A stretch of 27,453 nucleotides of DNA from VGCC01 sp044375955 (GTDB taxonomy: Bacteria; Actinomycetota; Actinomycetes; S36-B12), in contig JBILLS010000026.1 in assembly GCA_044375955.1 (NCBI GenBank), forward strand, positions 1-27,453, read 5' to 3'. Below are positions 21,981-27,453 of the stretch, piece by piece. The notes under the pieces are model-generated. The model saw only the letters and a list, made by a program, of their open reading frames with translations, was not told where the DNA came from and did no database searches. Positions within the stretch are counted from its first letter, which is position 1. Each line of letters opens with the position of its first letter. Both the position numbers and the translations under genes were made by a program.

Positions 21981-23462
21981 ATGACCACGCTGACGATCAC
22001 CGCATCCGCTCCCGCTCAGGCCACCGGGGAGGCTCTGGTCCTTCCCCTGCAACCCAAGGCCTCCAGCATCGCCCTCGCGGTCCCGGGTCTGACCCGCGGG
22101 CAGGCGGACAAGATCGTCGCTGCTGCGCGCGCACTCGGTGCCACCGGCGCAACGGGTGAGGTCACGAAGATCCCCGACGTCTCCGGAATCAAGGCCGGGT
22201 TGGTCGTCACCGTGGGTCTCGGTGATGCCACGAAGTACGCGGATCCCGAATCCGTCCGCCGCGCCTACGGAAATGCGATCCGCTCGCTGACGGGCAAGCG
22301 CCGGATCGCGGTCGTCCTGCCCGCGGAGAACTGGGCCGCGGCCGTGCTCGGTGCACGACTCGCGAACTACGCCTTCACGGCTTTCAAGTCCGCACCGAAG
22401 AAGGAGAGCGCCCCGGTGCAGACGATCGCATTCATCACATCCGAGCGAGTCGGTGCGGAACAGCGTGCCTTCGTCCACGAGGTGGGGGTCATCGGCGACG
22501 CCGTCGATCTTGCGCGCGATCTGGTCAACACTCCCCCGAATGCACTTCCTCCCGCCACACTCGCACGCGAGGCGAGGGCCGCCGTTGCGGCAGCGCCGGT
22601 GAAGGTGACGATCTGGGACGAGAAGGCTCTGCAACGCGACGGCTGCGGTGGGATTCTCGCGGTGGGTCAGGGTTCGGTGAACCCACCACGACTGGTGAAA
22701 CTCGAGTACGCGCCCAAGGGAGCGAAGAAGCACCTGGCGATCGTGGGTAAGGGCATCACCTTCGACACCGGCGGCATCTCGATCAAACCCGCAGCGAACA
22801 TGGATGAGATGAAGGGTGACATGGCGGGTGCTGCCGCGGTCATCGCCGCGATGCAGGCGATCGCCGCACTGCGACTGCCCGTGCGCGTGACGGGCTGGGT
22901 GCCCAGCGCGGAGAACATGCCCAGTGGGACTGCGCAGCGACCCGGTGACGTTTTCAGCACGTACGACGGCACGACCGTCGAGGTCTTGAACACCGACGCC
23001 GAGGGGCGCTTGATTCTCGCCGACGCCCTCGGCATGGCCGTCGAAGAGAAGCCGGACCTCATCATCGACGCGGCGACGTTGACCGGGGCGCAGCGGATCG
23101 CCCTCGGCAGCCGCACGGCCGGAGTGATGTCGAACAAGGACGATGCACGCACCCAGGTGTGTGATGCGGCGGAGGCGGCGGGTGAGGCGATGTGGCCCAT
23201 GCCCCTCCCCGAGGACCTTCGCAGTTCCCTGGACTCCGCGACCGCGGACATCGCCAACATCGGTGACCGCATGGGCGGAATGCTCTCCGCGGGTGTCTTC
23301 CTGAAGGAATTCATCCCCGCAGGCCAGCCCTGGGTCCACCTGGATATCGCCGGCCCGGCGTTCAACGACAAGGCCGCCTACGGCTACACCCCCAAGGGTG
23401 GAACGGGTGCTGCGGTGCGCACGTTCGTCGAAATGGCCCGCCGATTGGCGAACAGCGGGTGA
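21981..23462 (+). CDS. pepA: Leucyl aminopeptidase (M17 family)
   Basis: M17 cytosolic leucine aminopeptidase (493 residues), which removes N-terminal amino acids and usually forms a hexamer. The two-metal site and catalytic residues are complete: K257, D262, D280, D339 and E341 as metal ligands, K269 and R343 as catalytic residues. All seven lie exactly 13 positions before their E. coli PepA equivalents. The signature N-T-D-A-E-G-R-L is at 337-344. The less conserved N-terminal domain covers about residues 1-165. The gene neighbourhood (gcvT, pepA, lpdA, E2) is common in actinobacteria, which supports the call. Confidence 0.97.
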   Translation: MTTLTITASAPAQATGEALVLPLQPKASSIALAVPGLTRGQADKIVAAARALGATGATGEVTKIPDVSGIKAGLVVTVGLGDATKYADPESVRRAYGNAIRSLTGKRRIAVVLPAENWAAAVLGARLANYAFTAFKSAPKKESAPVQTIAFITSERVGAEQRAFVHEVGVIGDAVDLARDLVNTPPNALPPATLAREARAAVAAAPVKVTIWDEKALQRDGCGGILAVGQGSVNPPRLVKLEYAPKGAKKHLAIVGKGITFDTGGISIKPAANMDEMKGDMAGAAAVIAAMQAIAALRLPVRVTGWVPSAENMPSGTAQRPGDVFSTYDGTTVEVLNTDAEGRLILADALGMAVEEKPDLIIDAATLTGAQRIALGSRTAGVMSNKDDARTQVCDAAEAAGEAMWPMPLPEDLRSSLDSATADIANIGDRMGGMLSAGVFLKEFIPAGQPWVHLDIAGPAFNDKAAYGYTPKGGTGAAVRTFVEMARRLANSG

Positions 23463-23489
23463 AGAACCAGCCCGAGTGAACCCACCCAT

Positions 23490-23518
23490 GGGACGGTGGA
23501 AGGATAAAGGCGTCCCAA
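23490..23518 (+). other. Hairpin between pepA and lpdA
   Basis: TGGGACG (23490-23496) and CGTCCCA (23512-23518) form a perfect 7-bp stem with a 15-nt loop containing GGATAAAGG. There is no U-tract after the 3' arm, so it is not a typical terminator. It could be an attenuator, an RNA-processing site or chance. Confidence 0.35.
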
Positions 23519-23540
23519 TCACCCGGTGAGGAGTAGGCGC

Positions 23541-24911
23541 GTGCCGCAGGCGGATCTGGTCATTCTCGGGGGCGGCAGCGGGGGATACGCCTGTGCCCTG
23601 CGCGCGGCAGAACTGGGCAAGAGCGTGATCCTCATCGACCGCGACAAGCTCGGTGGCACCTGCCTGCACCGGGGATGCATCCCCACAAAGGCACTCCTGC
23701 ACGCTGCCGAGGTCGCCGACTCCGCACGGGAGTCCGAGCACTTCGGGGTCAAGGCCACACTCGACGGCATCGACATGCCCAAGGTCAATGAGTACCGAGA
23801 CGGGGTCGTCGCACGTCTTTATAAGGGACTCCAGGGGCTCGTCAAGAGCCGCAACATCACCCTCGTGGAGGGCACCGGCCGGCTCGTCGGCCCGAACACC
23901 GTCGAAGTGAACGGTGAGAAATACACCGGCACGAATGTCGTGCTCGCGACGGGCTCCTACGCCCGCACCATCCCCGGTCTGGAGATCAGCGGCCGCATCA
24001 TGACGTCGGACCAGGCACTCACCCTGGACTACGTCCCGAAGAGCGTGATCGTGCTCGGCGGCGGGGTCATCGGTGTGGAGTTCGCCAGTGTGTGGCGCTC
24101 CTTCGGGTCCGAGGTCACCATCGTCGAAGGACTGCCGCATCTCGTGCCGAACGAGGACGAAGCCTGCTCGAAGGCACTCGAGCGCGCCTACCGCAAGCGC
24201 GGCATCACCTTCATCCTCGGTACCAAGTTCGCCTCCGCAACTCAAGATGCCAACGGGGTCACCGTCACACTGGAGGACGGCAAGGTCCTGACCGCCGACA
24301 TCCTGCTCGTCGCCGTGGGTCGCGGTCCCAACACCGCGTCCATGGGCTTCGAGGAGCAGGGCATCGCGATGGAACGTGGTTGGGTGCTGGTCGATGACCG
24401 GCTTCACACCAACATCCCGGGCGTGTACGCCGTCGGCGACATAACCCCCGGCCTCCAACTCGCCCACCGCGGCTTCCAGCACGGGATCTTCGTCGCCGAA
24501 GACATCGCGGGCATGAACCCGGTGGTGGTCTCCGACGTCAACATCCCGCGCGTGACCTACTGCGAGCCGGAGGTGGCGAGCGTGGGTCTGACGGAGGCCG
24601 AGGCGAAGGCCGCGCACGGCGCCGATGCGATCACCACCTACGAGTACAACCTCGGTGGCAACGGGAAGAGCCAGATCCTCGACACGGCGGGATTCATCAA
24701 GCTGGTGCAACTCAAGGACGGTCCGGTCATCGGCATCCACATGGTCGGCTCCCGCGTCGGCGAGCAGATCGGCGAAGCGCAACTCATCGTGAACTGGGAG
24801 GCGTATCCAGAAGATGTCGCCACCCTGATCCATGCACACCCCACGCAGAACGAGGCGATGGGCGAGGCACACCTCGCCCTCGCGGGCAAACCGCTGCACT
24901 CCCACGCATAA
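23541..24911 (+). CDS. lpdA: Dihydrolipoyl dehydrogenase (E3)
   Basis: FAD-dependent E3 (456 residues) that reoxidises the dihydrolipoyl groups of 2-oxoacid dehydrogenase complexes, passing electrons to NAD+. FAD motif G10-G-G12-S-G-G15, redox disulfide C41-L-H-R-G-C46, NAD motif G-G-G-V-I-G-V-E near 171-179 and the C-terminal catalytic pair H433-x4-E438 (H-P-T-Q-N-E) are all present. I chose the GTG at 23541: AGGAG lies 7 nt upstream and the N-terminus V-P-Q-A-D-L-V-I-L-G-G-G fits the family. The GTG at 23526 would place that ribosome-binding site inside the gene. The E2 gene follows after 17 nt, so the two form an operon. Confidence 0.96.
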   Translation: MPQADLVILGGGSGGYACALRAAELGKSVILIDRDKLGGTCLHRGCIPTKALLHAAEVADSARESEHFGVKATLDGIDMPKVNEYRDGVVARLYKGLQGLVKSRNITLVEGTGRLVGPNTVEVNGEKYTGTNVVLATGSYARTIPGLEISGRIMTSDQALTLDYVPKSVIVLGGGVIGVEFASVWRSFGSEVTIVEGLPHLVPNEDEACSKALERAYRKRGITFILGTKFASATQDANGVTVTLEDGKVLTADILLVAVGRGPNTASMGFEEQGIAMERGWVLVDDRLHTNIPGVYAVGDITPGLQLAHRGFQHGIFVAEDIAGMNPVVVSDVNIPRVTYCEPEVASVGLTEAEAKAAHGADAITTYEYNLGGNGKSQILDTAGFIKLVQLKDGPVIGIHMVGSRVGEQIGEAQLIVNWEAYPEDVATLIHAHPTQNEAMGEAHLALAGKPLHSHA

Positions 24912-24928
24912 CGAGAAGGAGTAGGACG

Positions 24929-26587
24929 ATGTCGGTCACCGTGACCATGCCGCAACTCGGCGAGAGCGTCACCGAGGGAACCGTGACCCGATGGCTCAAG
25001 GCCGTCGGAGACACCGTGGTCGCCGACGAACCCCTGCTCGAGATCTCCACCGACAAGGTCGACACCGAGATCCCGGCCCCGGCCAGCGGCGTACTCGTCT
25101 CGATCGCGGCGCAGGAGGACGATGTCGTCGCCGTCGGTGCGCCACTGGGTGTGATCGGCGATAGCGCGGATGCCCCCGCTCCCCCCGCGGCTCCAGCACC
25201 CCCCGCACCGGCACCTGCGGCACCTGCACCACCGGCACCTGCACCTGCACCTGCACCGGCGGCATCAGGATCCGAGACCCCGGTCCTCCTTCCCGCCCTC
25301 GGCGAAAGCGTCACCGAGGGAACCGTGACCCGATGGCTCAAGGCCGTCGGAGACACCGTGGTCGCCGACGAACCCCTGCTCGAGATCTCCACCGACAAGG
25401 TCGACACCGAGATCCCGGCCCCGGCCAGCGGTGTGCTCGTCTCGATCACCGCACCCGAGGATGCCGTGGTCCCGGTCGGATCCGAACTCGGTCGCATTGC
25501 ATCCGGTGCTCCAGCGTCCGCACCCCCGGCCGCGACACCGGCTCCCGCAGCACCGTCCCCCGTCGTCAGTACTCCCGCAGCCCCTACGGCTCCCGCAGCC
25601 ACGGAGACATCGGAGTCCTACGTCACCCCGCTCGTGCGACGCCTCGCCGCGCAGCATGGTGTGGACCTATCCCGCGTGACGGGAACGGGTGTGGGCGGGC
25701 GGATCCGCAAGTCCGACGTCCTCGCGGCCGCCGGTCAGGCCGCACCGCCCGCTCCCGCCCCGGCACCCGCGGCACCACCCGCGCCGCCGAAGCCTCCGAC
25801 GCCGATCCCGGTCTCCACCGCGCCGGCACCCTCGGCACCCGCCACCCCGGCAGCCACGTCGGCGCTGCGCGGACGCACGGAGAAGATGTCGCGACTTCGC
25901 CAGATCATCGCCGAGCGCATGGTCGAGTCACTGCAGACGTCGGCGCAGTTGACCACGGTCGTCGAGGTCGACGTGACCCGTATCAACGCGCTGCGGACTC
26001 GGGTCAAGCGCGACTTCGAGGCGCGTGAGGGAGTCAAGCTGACGTTCCTCCCGTTCTTCTGCAAGGCATCGATCGAGGCCCTGAAGCAGTTCCCGCAACT
26101 GAACGCCTCGATCGACATGGCGGCGCGCACCGTCACCTACCACGACCAAGAGAACCTCGGCATCGCCGTCGACACCGAGCGTGGCCTGCTCGTGCCCGTG
26201 ATTCGCAACGCCGGCGACCTGAGCATCGCCGGCTTGGCGCGCAAGATCGCCGACCTCGCCGAGCGCACCCGCACCAACAAGGTGTCCCCGGAGGAACTCT
26301 CGGGTGGCACATTCACGGTGACCAACACGGGTAGTCGTGGCGCGCTCTTCGACACTCCAATCGTCAACATGCCCCAGGTCGCGATCCTCGGAACAGGATC
26401 CGTGGTCAAGCGGCCCATCGTGACGCAGGACGATGCGGGCCAGGACGTCATCGCGATTCGGTCGATGGTCTATCTCGCACTCTCGTACGACCACCGCATC
26501 GTCGATGGCGCGGACGCGGCACGCTTCCTCTCCGTGATCAAGTCGCGTCTGGAATCGGCGGAGTTCGACGCCGAACTCGGGCTCTAG
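24929..26587 (+). CDS. sucB: 2-oxoacid dehydrogenase E2 component, dihydrolipoyl acyltransferase with two lipoyl domains
   Basis: E2 acyltransferase (552 residues). Domain order is lipoyl 1 (2-78, lipoyl-lysine K43 in T-D-K-V-D), Ala/Pro linker (79-114), lipoyl 2 (117-192, K157), linker, E3-binding domain (about 232-270, with T-P-L-V-R-R-L-A and R-I-R-K-S-D-V), linker, and catalytic domain (about 310-552). The catalytic D-H-R-I-V-D-G motif lies near the C-terminus. AAGGAG lies 7 nt before the ATG. Annotation as sucB is traditional. In actinobacteria with a fused Kgd-type oxoglutarate dehydrogenase, this protein (DlaT in mycobacteria) serves pyruvate dehydrogenase, so the acyl group carried is not settled. 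It follows lpdA directly; E3 from that gene would dock on the E3-binding domain. The two lipoyl domains are nearly identical in DNA. Confidence 0.95.
   Translation: MSVTVTMPQLGESVTEGTVTRWLKAVGDTVVADEPLLEISTDKVDTEIPAPASGVLVSIAAQEDDVVAVGAPLGVIGDSADAPAPPAAPAPPAPAPAAPAPPAPAPAPAPAASGSETPVLLPALGESVTEGTVTRWLKAVGDTVVADEPLLEISTDKVDTEIPAPASGVLVSITAPEDAVVPVGSELGRIASGAPASAPPAATPAPAAPSPVVSTPAAPTAPAATETSESYVTPLVRRLAAQHGVDLSRVTGTGVGGRIRKSDVLAAAGQAAPPAPAPAPAAPPAPPKPPTPIPVSTAPAPSAPATPAATSALRGRTEKMSRLRQIIAERMVESLQTSAQLTTVVEVDVTRINALRTRVKRDFEAREGVKLTFLPFFCKASIEALKQFPQLNASIDMAARTVTYHDQENLGIAVDTERGLLVPVIRNAGDLSIAGLARKIADLAERTRTNKVSPEELSGGTFTVTNTGSRGALFDTPIVNMPQVAILGTGSVVKRPIVTQDDAGQDVIAIRSMVYLALSYDHRIVDGADAARFLSVIKSRLESAEFDAELGL
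24959..25105 (+). repeat. Lipoyl-domain direct repeat, copy 1
   Basis: 147-nt direct repeat inside the E2 gene, with its partner at 25301-25447, exactly 342 nt (114 codons) apart and in the same frame. Only 3 of 147 bases differ, and 24965-25089 is identical to 25307-25431 over 125 nt, including codon choice. Confidence 0.95.
25235..25257 (+). repeat. GCACCT hexamer repeat in the Ala-Pro linker
   Basis: Nearly four tandem copies of GCACCT encode Ala-Pro units in the flexible linker between the two lipoyl domains. Simple repeats here allow in-frame length change without harming the folded domains. Confidence 0.8.
25301..25447 (+). repeat. Lipoyl-domain direct repeat, copy 2
   Basis: Second copy of the 147-nt repeat, encoding lipoyl domain 2 with K157. 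The flanking codons diverge at once from copy 1, so the near-identity is confined to the domain core. Confidence 0.95.
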
Positions 26588-26592
26588 TCGAC

Positions 26593-27453
26593 ATGCGCTA
26601 CGCGGTCACGGGGGCTTCGGGTCTCATCGGTGGGGCCCTTGTTCGCCACCTCCGTGGACAGGGGCACGAGGTCATCCGGCTCGTTCGCCGGGACGCTCAG
26701 GGCCCCGACGAAGTGCGGTGGGATCCCACGCGCGGCACCGTGGATGTCGCAGGTCTCGTGGGCACGGATGTCGTCGTCCACCTCGCCGGTGCCGGTGTTG
26801 GCGACCATCGGTGGACCGACGAATACAAGCGCGAGATCCTCGACTCTCGCGTCGAGGGAACCCACACCATCGTGCGCGCGATGCTCGAACTCGATCCACA
26901 TCCGCGCGCGCTCGTCGCCGGCTCCGCAATCGGGTTCTACGGCGACACCGGGGACCGCGCGGTGGACGAGTCCTCCCCTGCGGGCAGCGGCTTCCTTGCC
27001 GACGTGGTGCGGGCATGGGAGGCCGCGTCCGAGCCTGCCGCCGCCGCGGGTATCCGGGTGACCCACGCGCGCACCGGACTCGTGGTCGCGAAAGAAGGGG
27101 GTGCGTGGTCGCGCATGTTCCCCCTGTTCCGCCTCGGCCTCGGGGGGCGCATGGGATCGGGTCGTCAGTACTGGTCCTGGATCTCGCTGCGCGACGAGGT
27201 GCGCGCCCTGGAGTTCCTCGCCGACCGCGCAGACCTGTCGGGTGCGGTGAACCTGGTGGCACCCCAACCGTCGACCAACGCGGAGATCACCGCGGCGATG
27301 GGCCGAGTCCTGGGGCGCCCCACACTGTTCCCCGTTCCCGCGCTCGCGCTCAAGACAGTGCTCGGCGAGTTCTCCTCGGAGGTGCTCGGCAGCGTCCGGG
27401 TGCTGCCGACGGTGCTCGAGCAGAACGGTTTTACCTGGCTCGATCCCACGATC
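26593..27453 (+). CDS. TIGR01777-type SDR (NAD-dependent epimerase-like) protein, 3' truncated
   Basis: Open to the window end (287 residues seen), so the last few codons are missing. The N-terminus has the extended-SDR nucleotide motif G7-x-x-G10-x-x-G13 (T-G-A-S-G-L-I-G). Family features follow: H-L-A-G-A-G-V-G, G-S-A-I-G-F-Y-G-D, and W-I-S-L-R-D-E-V. The region from about residue 235 (P-V-P-A-L-A-L-K, then V-L-P-T-V-L-E-Q-N-G-F) is the DUF1731 domain that closes this family. The human homologue is SDR39U1 and E. coli has YfcH; the substrate is unknown for all, as far as I know. It starts 5 nt after the E2 stop, so it is in the lpdA-E2 operon. In many actinobacteria lipB follows, consistent with a lipoate-metabolism neighbourhood. 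Confidence 0.92.
   Translation, partial: MRYAVTGASGLIGGALVRHLRGQGHEVIRLVRRDAQGPDEVRWDPTRGTVDVAGLVGTDVVVHLAGAGVGDHRWTDEYKREILDSRVEGTHTIVRAMLELDPHPRALVAGSAIGFYGDTGDRAVDESSPAGSGFLADVVRAWEAASEPAAAAGIRVTHARTGLVVAKEGGAWSRMFPLFRLGLGGRMGSGRQYWSWISLRDEVRALEFLADRADLSGAVNLVAPQPSTNAEITAAMGRVLGRPTLFPVPALALKTVLGEFSSEVLGSVRVLPTVLEQNGFTWLDPTI

Noticed and set aside
21927..24905. 992-codon open frame on the minus strand across pepA and lpdA
   Set aside because: It spans two well-supported opposite-strand genes and their intergenic region and has a shadow-type composition (His, Asp, Arg, Gly, Val) with no motif. Its length reflects low stop frequency in that frame.
24959..25447. Possible CRISPR or mobile-element repeat
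   Set aside because: Only two copies, in frame within one gene and encoding lipoyl domains; there are no spacers, inverted ends or transposase.
24784..25602. Minus-strand frame rich in Ala and Gly opposite the lipoyl domains
   Set aside because: Its internal repeats merely mirror the duplicated lipoyl domains and Ala-Pro linkers on the coding strand; it looks like a repeat protein but is an artefact.

Overview
The window is about 27.4 kb of GC-rich, gene-dense DNA. Every recognisable gene points to an actinobacterium (Actinomycetota): the actinobacterial cytochrome oxidase subunit CtaF, QcrB with a long C-terminal tail, an adenosine kinase very like the mycobacterial enzyme, PspAB, a DUF3043 protein and a gene cluster matching the SCO2321-SCO2325 type known from Streptomyces. 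I cannot assign a genus. No tRNA, rRNA, insertion sequence, phage gene or CRISPR array was seen, and the window reads as core chromosome.

Layout. (1) 1-6.0 kb, respiration: the 3' part of qcrA and qcrB (bc1 complex, plus strand) converge on a PAP2 phosphatase, followed on the minus strand by ctaC-ctaD-ctaF (aa3 oxidase, transcribed in that order). (2) 6.1-10.6 kb: a NifS-like protein lacking the usual PLP lysine, then minus-strand erpA, adenosine kinase and aat, with nadA divergent from erpA. (3) 10.6-12.9 kb: a minus-strand envelope-stress module pspA-htpX-pspAB. (4) 12.9-14.8 kb: a DUF3043 membrane protein, an aldo/keto reductase and a 69-residue protein. (5) 14.8-20.8 kb: a cobalamin-riboswitch-controlled operon. 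(6) 20.8-27.4 kb: gcvT (minus), then pepA, lpdA, a two-lipoyl-domain E2 acyltransferase and the start of a TIGR01777-type SDR protein that runs off the end.

The most interesting region is the cobalamin operon. A cobalamin aptamer with a rho-independent terminator as expression platform precedes five genes joined by four consecutive 4-nt start/stop overlaps: a secreted alpha/alpha-toroid protein, a membrane-anchored SCO2322-family protein, and the T, fused A-A and S parts of an ECF vitamin transporter. A sixth gene 9 nt downstream encodes a shortened CobT-like protein without the normal nucleotide-binding loop. I infer a B12 (or B12-precursor) capture-and-import system. Its two extracellular proteins may together resemble the alpha and beta domains of animal intrinsic factor/transcobalamin. 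The riboswitch, toroid repeats, transporter architecture and CobT similarity are read from the sequence; the transcobalamin analogy and the capture role are inference.

Other points to check are the catalytically odd NifS-like protein, a 125-nt perfect duplication between the two lipoyl domains of the E2 gene, and two convergent gene pairs that share a CTAG as overlapping stop codons.
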